Assembly: GCA_019637355.1 (NCBI GenBank)
Contig: JAHBVT010000001.1
Location: 2,697,192-2,761,191, forward strand
Source of the DNA: Gemmatimonadaceae bacterium
GTDB taxonomy: Bacteria; Gemmatimonadota; Gemmatimonadetes; Gemmatimonadales; Gemmatimonadaceae
DNA length: 64,000 nucleotides
Direction of reading: 5' to 3'
The position numbers were made by a program, and so were the translations under genes. Below, one piece after another: positions 46,539 through 55,666 of this stretch; positions within the stretch are counted from its first letter, which is position 1; every line of letters starts with the position of its first letter. The notes under the pieces were generated by a model. The model made no database searches. It was not told the DNA's origin and saw nothing but the letters and a program-made list of their open reading frames with translations.

Positions 46539-46664
46539 AGGACCTCAGCCGCTGGAGTGACCGGCGCGCGCCAGGCGACACCGCAGGTGGGGCGCATCTG
46601 CGCCCGCGCTCTTTGCGAGACGCCGTGGCGTCCTGACCGTTAACGCGCCAGGACGCGGAAGCGT

Positions 46665-47852
46665 TCAGGGCGGCGGCATTGGATGCCGCTTCACCCACTG
46701 CAGCCCATCGTCATCGGACCACGCCACGAACACCGCCTGGCGGCCAAACCCGATCACCCTCCCTCCCGCCGCCACCGCGACGGCCGTTAGGAATCGACCG
46801 TCTCGATCAAACAGGTCGTAGCGGCTCGCACCGGTATCGCGTGGCGCCGAGCGTACCCTCACCCACGCGCGGTCCTGCCAGTCCACCGAGATCTCGTCAC
46901 CCCGCAGCAAGGGCCAGTGCGAGGGAAGCGGATCGGGCAGCGCCGGTAGCGGTCGGCTTCCCGCGGCCACACCCGCTTGGGCTCCGAGTGGATTGCCGGG
47001 CATCTGCTGCATCAACTCAGCCCGCTCACGGTTCAGCGAGTCCCGCGTGTACTCGGCGTCCGCGCGCGTCAGCGCAATCAGCGCCGTGGGGCCACGTCCG
47101 GCGTGAATCACGCGCCCGTCCGGCTCCACCAACTCGATTCCGTAGTCGCGCGCGCGCACCACAATCACCCGCCCGTCGCGGAATACGCCCCAAGCGTCTA
47201 TCGGGTCGAATGCGTCGAGACGCGGAGGGATCGAGCGCGCCGTGAACTCGATTGGGCGCATCCCCACTCGGGCCAGTGTGTCTGTCCGGCCATCTGCCCT
47301 GCGCCAGCGCACGACGCTCGCCGAATCATCGACGTAGAATGTCGGGGCGAACCGCATCGTGCGGTCGCTCGCATACCAATCGCCCGCCTCGCTGACCGCA
47401 CGCACCCAGCCGAAGTTCAGCGAGGCGGTGGCGGAACTCGGAATCGGGCTGCGCTCCTCGCGCTTCGGCCGCCCGTCTGCGTCGAGCACGACGGCCTTCA
47501 CGCCGACAATGTCCATCACCCACAGCGAGTCGCCCGGCCCGCGCAGGATGCGTTGGACCCTGCGCACCTCCAGTGGGCCGGCCCCGGGCGTGGTCACTGG
47601 GACGAGATCGTTGGATCCTGCCCGCGTGCGCATCAAGCCGCCGTCGCGCTGGTCGTGGATCACGACGACGCCGTTCTGCGTCTCCGCAAGCCACCGGATT
47701 AGTGTGCGCGGCGCGGCGAGTGAATCGCTGGCGGCGCCGAGGGGTACGGGAGGCGGTGCGTCGGTGCGGGCGGGTTCGCCGCAAGCGAGCAAGATCCCAA
47801 GTGCCGCGAGGGACAGCCGCCCCACTCGCGGCTTGGTTACGTCCGATGTCAC
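46665..47852 (-). CDS. Six-bladed beta-propeller lipoprotein (propeller 4)
   Basis: A 395-residue exported protein with a lipobox (ILLACGEP). Blade-like units include SLWVMDIVGVKAVVLDADGR, the segment IDAWGVFRDGRVIVVRARDYG (nearly the same as in propeller 6), and the C-terminal GFGRQAVFVAWSDDDGLQWV with final KRHPMPPP. The GTG at 47852 was chosen because GAGGTG lies eight bases upstream and a normal lipoprotein signal follows; a TTG 36 bases earlier is less likely. It is divergent from the 47978 gene. Confidence 0.7.
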   Translation of the reverse strand: MTSDVTKPRVGRLSLAALGILLACGEPARTDAPPPVPLGAASDSLAAPRTLIRWLAETQNGVVVIHDQRDGGLMRTRAGSNDLVPVTTPGAGPLEVRRVQRILRGPGDSLWVMDIVGVKAVVLDADGRPKREERSPIPSSATASLNFGWVRAVSEAGDWYASDRTMRFAPTFYVDDSASVVRWRRADGRTDTLARVGMRPIEFTARSIPPRLDAFDPIDAWGVFRDGRVIVVRARDYGIELVEPDGRVIHAGRGPTALIALTRADAEYTRDSLNRERAELMQQMPGNPLGAQAGVAAGSRPLPALPDPLPSHWPLLRGDEISVDWQDRAWVRVRSAPRDTGASRYDLFDRDGRFLTAVAVAAGGRVIGFGRQAVFVAWSDDDGLQWVKRHPMPPP

Positions 47853-47977
47853 TGCGTGTTCACCTCGTCGCGGGGACCACGAATCCAATTGCGGCAGACG
47901 TTGACTGGCGTAAGGCCGGATTCTCTGCGAAACTTGATTGACGCAGCACTCGCGCGATAGCGAAGGAGTGAAAGCCT

Positions 47978-48394
47978 ATGCTGGGAAAGCTGCTCCGATA
48001 CCTCTGGCCTGCCTCGCTGATTTGTGGACTGATTCTACCAGCGCGAACGGCAACCGCACAGTCTGGACTTTCGCAGGAGCGCATCGACGAGCTGATGCGC
48101 GGAAGCTACCGACCCGCGTCCTCGCCGGAACAGATGCAGGACTGTCACTTCAGGGCGCTCACCCGCGGAATCGAGCTCGATGCGGATCAAGAAGCGCGAA
48201 TTCGCGCCGTCATCGCGCTGTTCCGCCGCGCGCCGAACCCCGCCGCGGGAAGTCGCGAGTGGACGCTCCGGTTTGCCGAACGCGACTCCAGTGCCCTTTC
48301 CGTCCTGACACAGCGAGCCGACTCCATCCGCTATCGCCGAAACGCTCAGTCCGAGCGCGCCTGGTTCAGTGCCGGGAACTGCAACGGCCGCTGA
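47978..48394 (+). CDS. Secreted hypothetical protein, 138 residues
   Basis: Not recognised. It has a signal peptide (residues 1-28, ending TATAQ) followed by a helical domain (LSQERIDELMRG, LTRGIELDADQEARIRAVIALF) and two Cys, one near residue 56 and one near the C-terminus. The helical pattern resembles small periplasmic Spy/CpxP-like proteins in a very general way. It ends 10 bases before propeller 5 and is probably cotranscribed with it. GC is somewhat lower than the core genes. Confidence 0.65.
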   Translation: MLGKLLRYLWPASLICGLILPARTATAQSGLSQERIDELMRGSYRPASSPEQMQDCHFRALTRGIELDADQEARIRAVIALFRRAPNPAAGSREWTLRFAERDSSALSVLTQRADSIRYRRNAQSERAWFSAGNCNGR

Positions 48395-48404
48395 ATTCCG
48401 CGCC

Positions 48405-49538
48405 GTGAGGTCTGGATTCAGCCACACGAGCGTGCTGCTGCTTGCCGTGGCCGCGGCCTGCGGCTCCGATCGGCTTCGCGAAGGCGACGACGTCGTGCTC
48501 AAGGGGCCGTTTGAGCAGCTTGGCGAGACGTTCACGTATGTCACGTCCGTGCGAGAACTCAGCGACGGGGCCGTCATCGTCACGGACCCACGAGAGCAGA
48601 AGATCGTGCTGGGGCGCTTCGGCGACAGTCTCGTGCAGATGGTCGGACGACGTGGCGCCGGCCCTGAGGAGTGGAGCACGGCCGTCGCGCTGCACCCACT
48701 TGGCGGCGACTCCAGCGTCCAGGCCGACCCGACGACGCGTAGGCTGATCTACTTCGACGGATCGCGGGTGGCCGCGTCGGCACCGCCAGAGGTCGCCACG
48801 CGCGCGCACGCGCTCGGAATGCTCCAGGGCGCGAGTGCGGACGGATCACTCTTCTCGATGCGGGCACCGGCACCATCGACGGTCGGACCACGTGATCTCA
48901 CGCCGAATGATTCGCTGGCGCTCGTGCGCATAGCAACCACGTCGGATCGCGCAGATACGATCGCGATGCTGCGTGACGCGCCGGGACGTGTCCACGCCCG
49001 TCGAGAAGCAGATGGAACGTTCCGCGACTTTGCGCTGAGCCGACCTGCGATGGCGGTCTCCGAGATCTTTGCCGTGTTCCCGGATGGGTGGGTCGCCATC
49101 GCTCGTCTCGAACCGTATCGCGTCGACTGGATTGACTCGTTCGGGCAGATGCATCTCGGCGAACCCATTCCGATAGTACCGAGAATGTTCGATGCCCGGA
49201 CGCGCGAACAGTATCTCGCGCGACACCGGCGGGCGATTGAGCAGCTCGAGACCGCTCCAGCAGAAGTGCGCGAGGTGCTCGGGACACGCTACGCAGAGTT
49301 CCCGCGCGAAGTCCCACCGTTCGATGCCTCGTCGCTGGTCGCCGGAATGGACGGCAGGCTCTACGTGCGCCGAGCTGAGCCAGGGTTCGCATCCCACACG
49401 CGGTACGACGTCGTTGACCGCACGGGCGCATTGGCTCGGCTCGCGCTGCCTTCCGACGCTCGCTTGGTCACGGCAACGAGGGAGCACCTGTACGTGGTGC
49501 GCCGAGACAGCCTGGACGTGGAGTACCTGCGTCGCTAA
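48405..49538 (+). CDS. Six-bladed beta-propeller lipoprotein (propeller 5)
   Basis: A 377-residue exported protein, lipobox in VAAACGSD. The blades show SVRELSDGAVIVTDPREQKIVL, then the loop GRRGAGPEEW, and ISEIFAVFPDGWVAIARLEPYRVD in altered form (SEIFAVFPDGWVAIA). It ends EHLYVVRRDSLDVEYLRR. The start is uncertain: GTG at 48405 gives a clean lipoprotein signal, while GTG at 48369 would overlap the upstream gene. It is the only propeller on the plus strand in this cluster and is convergent with propeller 6. Confidence 0.7.
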   Translation: MRSGFSHTSVLLLAVAAACGSDRLREGDDVVLKGPFEQLGETFTYVTSVRELSDGAVIVTDPREQKIVLGRFGDSLVQMVGRRGAGPEEWSTAVALHPLGGDSSVQADPTTRRLIYFDGSRVAASAPPEVATRAHALGMLQGASADGSLFSMRAPAPSTVGPRDLTPNDSLALVRIATTSDRADTIAMLRDAPGRVHARREADGTFRDFALSRPAMAVSEIFAVFPDGWVAIARLEPYRVDWIDSFGQMHLGEPIPIVPRMFDARTREQYLARHRRAIEQLETAPAEVREVLGTRYAEFPREVPPFDASSLVAGMDGRLYVRRAEPGFASHTRYDVVDRTGALARLALPSDARLVTATREHLYVVRRDSLDVEYLRR

Positions 49539-49578
49539 ACGCGGCCGTAGGGCATCCAGGCGACAGCGAGGGTCCGCC

Positions 49579-50733
49579 CTACGGCAGCGGATGCCGCCGG
49601 ATGTACAGCAAGTCGTCCTCATCCTTGCGCGCCGTGTACACCGCCTGCGCGCCGAAGCCGAGGAGCTGCACGTCCCGCTGCAGCTTGATGGCGTCCACGA
49701 CGCGCCCGTCCGCGTCCAGGAGGTCGTAGCGCTGACCGGGCGTGCGGTCCACCACCGGCACCCACGCGCGGCCCTTCGGATCTACCCGGATCAGGTCGCC
49801 CGTGATTGGCGGCCGCTGCGTCTGCCACGGACTGGGCTCGACGAGCTCGATGCGTGGCATCTGAGCGCCACCGCCCATCCCCGCGAACTGACGGATCCCG
49901 TCGTCGATTGCCTTGCGCACCGAGTCCATAATCGCCCGGCGATCTTCCGCCGTCACGGGAAGCTGGGCATACGACAGCGCCGCGGCGCGGCGTGGCGCTC
50001 CGCCCACGGGAAAGATTTCGGGCACGTACCCGCGCCCGCGCACCACCATCACGCGCCCGTCGGGAAACACACCCCAGGCGTCAATCGGCGGATAACCCGG
50101 CACTGGCATCCGGACGACCTGCGGTGACATCTGCGGCGCCGTCATAAACGTCGGGAACTTCGTCAGCGTGTCGGCGCGCATCGTTGCCGGATCGGTGCGC
50201 ACGATCAACGCCGAATCGGCCATCTGCATCTGGCCGCCCTCGAATGCCACGGCCATCTGCTGGCCGTACCACCGACCCCGCGCGTCCAACGCGCGCGTCA
50301 TCGGTCGATTCATCATTTGCATCGGATCCCCCGCCCCGGGCAGCGGACGCGTCGCACGCGGCGTGCCGGAGGGATCGAACACCAGCACTCGTTGCTGAAA
50401 CAGATCCAGCGCCTGCACGGAGTCGCCGGGCATCAACCACATTCCCATCACGCTACGGTACTCGGTGGGTCCGCCCCCTTCGCGCGCCACTTCGCGCTGC
50501 TCCTGGGTGCGGAAGTCGGCCACGGCAACGCGCTTGTCCCGACTGTCGTGGACGAGGATGTTGCCGTCGCGCAACTCCACCAGCTGGAGCGGACCCGACC
50601 ACGGCTCCTCGAGCTCGGCTGTCGGCGCGGCCAAGGCGCGCGCTGGGCGCGGCGCCTGCGCGGCAGCAGGCAATGCGAAGGCCACCGCGAGAGTGCCGAC
50701 GAAAATGAAAGCGCGCAGGGAGCTGACTCGCAT
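49579..50733 (-). CDS. Secreted six-bladed beta-propeller protein (propeller 6)
   Basis: A 384-residue exported protein, signal peptide ending near AAAQAP. Blade features are QLVELRDGNILVHDSRDKRVAV, the loop REGGGPTEYRSV, IDAWGVFPDGRVMVVRGRGY, and the end GFGAQAVYTARKDEDDLLYI with final RRHPLP. It carries a Met-rich stretch (PMQMMNRPM) similar in place to that in propeller 3. It appears to be a single-gene unit; its promoter would lie in the 157 bases before gyrA's end. Confidence 0.75.
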   Translation of the reverse strand: MRVSSLRAFIFVGTLAVAFALPAAAQAPRPARALAAPTAELEEPWSGPLQLVELRDGNILVHDSRDKRVAVADFRTQEQREVAREGGGPTEYRSVMGMWLMPGDSVQALDLFQQRVLVFDPSGTPRATRPLPGAGDPMQMMNRPMTRALDARGRWYGQQMAVAFEGGQMQMADSALIVRTDPATMRADTLTKFPTFMTAPQMSPQVVRMPVPGYPPIDAWGVFPDGRVMVVRGRGYVPEIFPVGGAPRRAAALSYAQLPVTAEDRRAIMDSVRKAIDDGIRQFAGMGGGAQMPRIELVEPSPWQTQRPPITGDLIRVDPKGRAWVPVVDRTPGQRYDLLDADGRVVDAIKLQRDVQLLGFGAQAVYTARKDEDDLLYIRRHPLP

Positions 50734-50890
50734 ACGATCTCCTTGATGAGGGTATCGACGAGCCGGTCAGGCTCGGTCACCGCCCCCCCGTACGCTCCGC
50801 GTGCCGCGAGGTTGTACACTTCGTCACCGCAGCGAAACGGTTCCTCACATCGCAGCGGGGCGGCACGCCGTGCCGACCCGCCGCGGACCC

Positions 50891-53416
50891 TCACTCGCTC
50901 TCGGGAGCGCTCAGCTCAATCTGTTCATCCGGCCCGGACTCGGCGCCGCCCTCGGCGCCGTCTTCCTTGTCGTCCGACACTACGCGGGCGATCGCCGCCA
51001 CCACGTCGCCGAGCTCGAGGTCCTTGAGCCGCACGCCCTGCGCCACGCGCCCCGTCTCGCGGATGTCCTTCACCGCGCAGCGTAGCGACTGCCCGCCGCG
51101 GGTGATCAGCATCAGGCCGTCTTCCGGCAGCACCTCGAGCAGGCCGACCACGTCGCCGGTCTTCTCGGTGCGTTTCACCGTCAGGATGCCCTTGCCACCG
51201 CGGCCCTGCACGCGGTACTCCTCGACGTTGGTGAGCTTGCCGAGCGCCAGCGAGGTCACCACCAGCAGCGAGGCCTCGCGCTTGACCACCACCATCCCGA
51301 CCACGCGGTCGCCCTCGCCGAGCGCGATGCCGCGCACGCCGGTGGTGTCGCGGCCCATCGGACGCGCCTCCTGCTCGTGGAAGCGGATGCTCAGGCCGTG
51401 CCGCGTCACCAGCACCACGTCGTTCGTGCCCGAGGTGATCTGCACGTCGATGAGTTCGTCGCCGTCCTCGAGCTTGATGCCCTTGATGCCCGTCGAGCGC
51501 ACGTTCGAGTACTCGGACAGCGCCGTCTTTTTCACGGTGCCGTTGCGCGTGCAGAACATCAGGTACTCGTTGTCCGTGAACTGCTTCACCGGCACGATCG
51601 CCTTCACCGTCGTGTCCGGGGACACGTTGATGAGGTTCACGATCGGCTTGCCCTTCGCCGCCCGCGCGCCCTCCGGGATCTCGTGCACCTTGAGCCAGAA
51701 GCAGCGCCCGTCGTGCGTGAACACGAGCAGGTAGTCGTGCGTCTGCGCCACAAAGAGGTGCTCGACGAAATCGTCAGTGCGCAGCTCGGTCCCCTTGGTC
51801 CCCACACCGCCGCGCCGCTGCTTGCGGTAGGTGGAGATGTTGGTGCGCTTGATGTAGCCGGCGTGCGAGATGGTCACGACCATCTCCTCGTTGGCGATGA
51901 GGTCCTCGATCGAGAACTCGCCCTCGTCGCTCACGATCTCGGTGCGGCGCTCGTCGCCGTAGGTCGCCACCAGCGCGCCGAGCTCGTCCTTCATCACCTT
52001 CATCCGCTTGGGCTTGCTGGCCAGCAGCGCCTCGAGCTCCTTGATCTGCCCGCGCACCTCGGCCAGCTCCTCCTCCAGCTTCTCGATCTCGAGGCCGGTG
52101 AGCTTGGCGAGGCGCATATTGAGCACCGCCTCGGCCTGCCGCTCGCTGAGCTTGAAGCGCTTCTGCAGTTGGGCGCTGGCCGCCGGCGAGTCCTCGGCCG
52201 CGCGGATGACCTTGATCACCTCGTCGATGTTGTCGACGCAGATCTTGAGGCCCTCGAGGATGTGCTCCCGCTCCTTGGCCTTGTCGAGGTCGAACTGCGT
52301 GCGACGCACGATGACTTCGTGGCGGTGCGCGATGTAGTGCCCGAGCACCTCGCGCATCCCCATCACCTTCGGGACCAGGCGCTTCGACACCGGGTCCGGC
52401 ACCAGCGCGAGCATAATCACGCCAAAGGTGCTCTGCATCGAGGTGTGCTTGTACAGCTGGTTCAGCACCACCTTCGGGATCGCGTCACGCTTGAGCTCGA
52501 CGACGATGCGCGTCTGTGCATCCGATTCGTCGCGCAGGTCGGAGACGCCTTCGATCTTCTTGTCGCGCACCAGCTCGGCGATGCTCAGCACGAGATTGGC
52601 GCGGTTCACCTGGTATGGCAGTTCGGTGATGACGATCTGCGACTTGTTCGAGGACTCCTTCTCCTCGATCACGGCGCGGGCGCGCATAATCACCTTGCCG
52701 CGGCCCGTCTCGATGTAGTCCTTGATGCCGGCGCGGCCGTAGATGAAGCCGGCTGTCGGGAAGTCCGGCCCCTTGATCAGCCCGCGGATCTCCTCGACCG
52801 TCAGGTCGGGGTTGTCGATCATCGCCGTCACCGCCGCGGCCACTTCGCGCAGGTTGTGCGGCGGGATGTTCGTCGCCATCCCGACCGCGATGCCGGCCGA
52901 GCCGTTCACGAGCAGGTTCGGGAACGCCGACGGCAGCACCGTCGGCTCCTCGAGGCGGTCATCGAAGTTGGGCGCGAAATCGACGGTGTCCTTGTCGATG
53001 TCGGTGAGCATCTCGACCGCGATCTTCGTGAGGCGCGACTCCGTGTAGCGGTACGCCGCCGCCGGATCGCCGTCCATCGAGCCGAAGTTGCCCTGCCCGT
53101 CCACCAGCGGATAGCGCAGCGAGAAGTCCTGCACCATTCGCACCAGCGCGTCGTACACCGACTGGTCGCCGTGCGGGTGGTACTTACCGAGCACGTCACC
53201 CACCACCGTCGCCGACTTCTTGTACGGCCGCCCCGGCACCAACCCGAGCTCGTTCATCGCGTACAGCACGCGCCGGTGCACCGGCTTGAGGCCGTCGCGC
53301 ACGTCCGGCAGCGCGCGGCTCACGATGACGCTCATCGAGTAGTTGATGAACGATTCCTTCACCTCGTCCTGGATCAGGCGCGGGAGGATCCGCTCACGGT
53401 TGTTCGGGGCCGTCAT
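50891..53416 (-). CDS. gyrA: DNA gyrase subunit A
   Basis: An 841-residue type II topoisomerase subunit that cuts and rejoins DNA. It has the winged-helix region with the catalytic Tyr in YRYTES (near residue 124), the coiled-coil arm, and a C-terminal beta-pinwheel with the GyrA box QRRGGVG, which marks gyrase rather than topoisomerase IV. In the quinolone-determining region the usual Ser (E. coli Ser83) is Gln at residue 85 ([11 protein letters not shown]); the acidic residue four positions later (Asp) is kept. The acidic tail is normal. ATG 53416 is a standard start. Confidence 0.97.
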   Translation of the reverse strand: MTAPNNRERILPRLIQDEVKESFINYSMSVIVSRALPDVRDGLKPVHRRVLYAMNELGLVPGRPYKKSATVVGDVLGKYHPHGDQSVYDALVRMVQDFSLRYPLVDGQGNFGSMDGDPAAAYRYTESRLTKIAVEMLTDIDKDTVDFAPNFDDRLEEPTVLPSAFPNLLVNGSAGIAVGMATNIPPHNLREVAAAVTAMIDNPDLTVEEIRGLIKGPDFPTAGFIYGRAGIKDYIETGRGKVIMRARAVIEEKESSNKSQIVITELPYQVNRANLVLSIAELVRDKKIEGVSDLRDESDAQTRIVVELKRDAIPKVVLNQLYKHTSMQSTFGVIMLALVPDPVSKRLVPKVMGMREVLGHYIAHRHEVIVRRTQFDLDKAKEREHILEGLKICVDNIDEVIKVIRAAEDSPAASAQLQKRFKLSERQAEAVLNMRLAKLTGLEIEKLEEELAEVRGQIKELEALLASKPKRMKVMKDELGALVATYGDERRTEIVSDEGEFSIEDLIANEEMVVTISHAGYIKRTNISTYRKQRRGGVGTKGTELRTDDFVEHLFVAQTHDYLLVFTHDGRCFWLKVHEIPEGARAAKGKPIVNLINVSPDTTVKAIVPVKQFTDNEYLMFCTRNGTVKKTALSEYSNVRSTGIKGIKLEDGDELIDVQITSGTNDVVLVTRHGLSIRFHEQEARPMGRDTTGVRGIALGEGDRVVGMVVVKREASLLVVTSLALGKLTNVEEYRVQGRGGKGILTVKRTEKTGDVVGLLEVLPEDGLMLITRGGQSLRCAVKDIRETGRVAQGVRLKDLELGDVVAAIARVVSDDKEDGAEGGAESGPDEQIELSAPESE

Positions 53417-53763
53417 AGACGCTCAGATTAGGGGCGATTTTCAGAGGGAACCGCGACCCCGAAAGTTAGGCGATGCGGGGGGCGCAAACAACGGGTAACG
53501 GCGGTCACCACAGAGGGCACAGAGAACTGCCGACCGCGGTTCAACGCAGAGGCGCAGAGGGACGCAGAGAACTGCAAGAAACGTGGGAACCACCACTGCA
53601 AGGACTTGGGGGTCCGCACCGACGCATCGGTGACGGACCCCCAAAGCACTTGCAGTTGCCCTTCTCTGCGCCCTCTGCGTCTCTGCGTTAAGAGGCAGTC
53701 CGCAGTTGGCAGTTGGCGGTTGCAGTTCTCTGTGCCCTCTGTGCCCTCTGTGGTGAAACGCAG
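53417..53763. repeat. Nested palindrome of CACAGAGG-type repeats downstream of a channel-like gene
   Basis: There is no gene in this 347-base gap. An outer inverted pair (53506-53530 and 53722-53755; core CACAGAGGGCACAGAG) encloses a second pair based on CGCAGAGG units (about 53543-53578 and 53649-53690). At the centre is a near-perfect hairpin (TTGGGGGTCCG and CGGACCCCCAA around CACCGA/TCGGTG, 53606-53645). The whole can fold as one long cruciform or RNA stem. The outer repeat is the same one that brackets the GxxExxY gene at 59.8-60.3 kb. The remaining 90 bases upstream of gyrA hold its promoter, which I cannot pinpoint. Confidence 0.85.
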
Positions 53764-54483
53764 TTACCGCGGCTCCACACTCGGCTGCTCTCCCTCCGCC
53801 ATCTCCGACGCCCGCCGCAGCGCCTCGCGCTCCGCCCGCCACTCCTCGTACCAGCGCCGCGTCACCTCGCCCGCGAGCTCACGGTTGCCGAGCCCGAAGC
53901 TCAAGGCCAGCGCCAACGCGACGGCCCCGAAGATGATCGCGAACGCCGTCGTCACGATGCCCGTCGCCACCCCGAGTTCCTGCAGCGACATAAACACGGC
54001 CAGCAGCACCACGCCGCCCTTGCCCACGCGTGCCAGCGTGCCGGCACCGGCCAGCGCACCGGCGCTCGCCGCGATCAAGGCCGCCACCAGGTCGCCCAGC
54101 ACCAAGCCGAGGATCACGATCACCACCGCCGCGATCACGCTCGGCACATAGCTGACCAGCTCGGCGAAGGCCTGGCCGAGGTAGTCGATGCCCAGCGTGT
54201 CGGCGGCGAGCAGCATCGCCGTGAAGAGCAGCACCCAGAACACCACGTTCGCGATCACGCGCGACGGCGTGAGCGGCACGCCGTAGGGATCCAACGGCGG
54301 CTGCACCCCGCCCTTCTCGAGGGCTTCGTTGAGGTGCACGCGGCGCAGCAGGCGTTGCACGGTCCGCTGCGCAAGACGGGCGACGAGATACCCCGCCGTC
54401 AGCACCACCGCCGCGCCGAAGAGCGCCGGGATGTATTCCCAGAGGCGCAGCAGGCTGTCTTGCAATCGATCGAGGAACGTCAT
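53764..54483 (-). CDS. MscS-related small membrane protein with conserved TM helices
   Basis: A 239-residue inner-membrane protein with about five hydrophobic segments of the 'TM_helix' type seen in mechanosensitive channel relatives (IPALFGAAVVLTAGYLVARL, SYVPSVIAAVVIVILGLVLGDLVA, FAIIFGAVALALALSFGLGN). The soluble beta domain of MscS is absent, so channel function is uncertain. It follows the 54499 gene by 15 bases in a minus-strand operon. The C-terminus is a charged helix (RRWYEEWRAEREALRR). Confidence 0.75.
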   Translation of the reverse strand: MTFLDRLQDSLLRLWEYIPALFGAAVVLTAGYLVARLAQRTVQRLLRRVHLNEALEKGGVQPPLDPYGVPLTPSRVIANVVFWVLLFTAMLLAADTLGIDYLGQAFAELVSYVPSVIAAVVIVILGLVLGDLVAALIAASAGALAGAGTLARVGKGGVVLLAVFMSLQELGVATGIVTTAFAIIFGAVALALALSFGLGNRELAGEVTRRWYEEWRAEREALRRASEMAEGEQPSVEPR

Positions 54484-54498
54484 CGGAGTATGTGGGAA

Positions 54499-55656
54499 CT
54501 AGAACGTGATGCGCAGGAGCGGATGGATGCCGGGCGCCTTCGCCGCCACAGCGACGGCCCCGGCCGGGTTCAACTGGATGCGACTGCCGTACTCATAGCG
54601 GCGCCTCTCGTCGAGCGCCGGCTGCGCGTAGCGGCTGGTGAGCCAGGCCCCGCCGATGGCGCCCATCGTCGCGAAGGCCATCGTCGGCGCGGCGTTGCGG
54701 TCGGCCTCGCCGGAGATGAGTACGCCGAGCCCGATGCCCATCAGCGCGCCGGCACCGGCGCCCGACGCGAGCAGCAGGCCCTCCGAACGCGAGTGGTCGT
54801 ACTTGCGCACCAGCAGGCGGTCCGCGCCCCACACCCCGACGAGACCGCCGGCGAGTAGCGAGCCGGCCACCACCGGCGTGCTCGGCGACTGCCCCACGAG
54901 GAAGGTGCTCGCGCCCGTCATCCCGATGCCCGCACCCAGCCACAGCAGCATCGCGTCGCCGGCGGTCACTTCGTAGGCGGCGTTGCCCGCCCAACTGCGG
55001 CCCAGCGCGTAGCCGCCCCAGCCCAGCACCAGCGGGATCGCGATGCGCGCGCTATAGCTCAGTCCTTCGCCGTCGCCTTCCTTGGGGTCGAACACCCAGG
55101 TCAACGCGTACGCCGAGGCCGCGACCAGGTCGTGTCCCACCACGGCCGCCACGGCCTCGCCCTCCGTGAGGCCGCCGCCGATCATCAACCCGGCCGCGGT
55201 GCCCGAGAGCCCGCCGATGAGCGTCAGTGCCGCCACCTCGCGCTGCGGCATACTCGCGGCGTTCCCCAGCAGCAATCCGTTGATCGTGCCGCGCCAGGCC
55301 ATCCGCGAGCTGAGCACCTGCCGCGCCGGCGTAACCTCCACCTGGCGCGCGAGCTCACTGGCCGCAAAGAACGACCCGCCGGCCATCACCATATACGCGG
55401 CCACACGGGTCGCCGGCTCGTCGCCGAGCATCACGGCGAAGGCAGGGCCATACGCCGCCAGGCCGAGCACGAGCTGCGTGCGCACGAACGCCGAGCGCAT
55501 CTCGCGGGAGGTGACGCCGCCGGTACGCGCGGTGTCGCGCGGCTGGACCTCTTCGACGCCGCTCCCGAGGTTCAGACGCCGCGGCGGGTCCTGCTGCGCC
55601 AGGAGCGGCGACGCCGCCAGCGTGAGGACGGCGACGGCGCGGAGAAGGATTCGCAT
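54499..55656 (-). CDS. Hypothetical Gly/Ala-rich envelope protein
   Basis: Not recognised. It has 385 residues with a signal peptide ending near LLAQQ. The middle consists of many short hydrophobic Gly-rich segments (GGLSGTAAGLMIGGGLTEG, GAGAGALMGIGLGVL) that could be membrane helices like those of glycine-zipper proteins. The C-terminus ends HPLLRITF, with a final Phe and alternating pattern typical of an outer-membrane beta strand. The two signals conflict, so location is left open. It sits between the MscS-related gene and an M20 peptidase, with gaps of 15 and 10 bases. Confidence 0.6.
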   Translation of the reverse strand: MRILLRAVAVLTLAASPLLAQQDPPRRLNLGSGVEEVQPRDTARTGGVTSREMRSAFVRTQLVLGLAAYGPAFAVMLGDEPATRVAAYMVMAGGSFFAASELARQVEVTPARQVLSSRMAWRGTINGLLLGNAASMPQREVAALTLIGGLSGTAAGLMIGGGLTEGEAVAAVVGHDLVAASAYALTWVFDPKEGDGEGLSYSARIAIPLVLGWGGYALGRSWAGNAAYEVTAGDAMLLWLGAGIGMTGASTFLVGQSPSTPVVAGSLLAGGLVGVWGADRLLVRKYDHSRSEGLLLASGAGAGALMGIGLGVLISGEADRNAAPTMAFATMGAIGGAWLTSRYAQPALDERRRYEYGSRIQLNPAGAVAVAAKAPGIHPLLRITF

Positions 55657-55666
55657 AGCGCGGAAT

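Noticed and set aside
50734-50890. Terminator for gyrA
   Set aside because: Only a five-base-pair stem (GAGCC/GGCTC) without a T-run is visible; this is too weak to call.
53417-53763. Small ORFs in the palindromic gap
   Set aside because: They simply translate the CACAGAGG/CGCAGAGG repeats and change frame across them; no conserved protein is visible.
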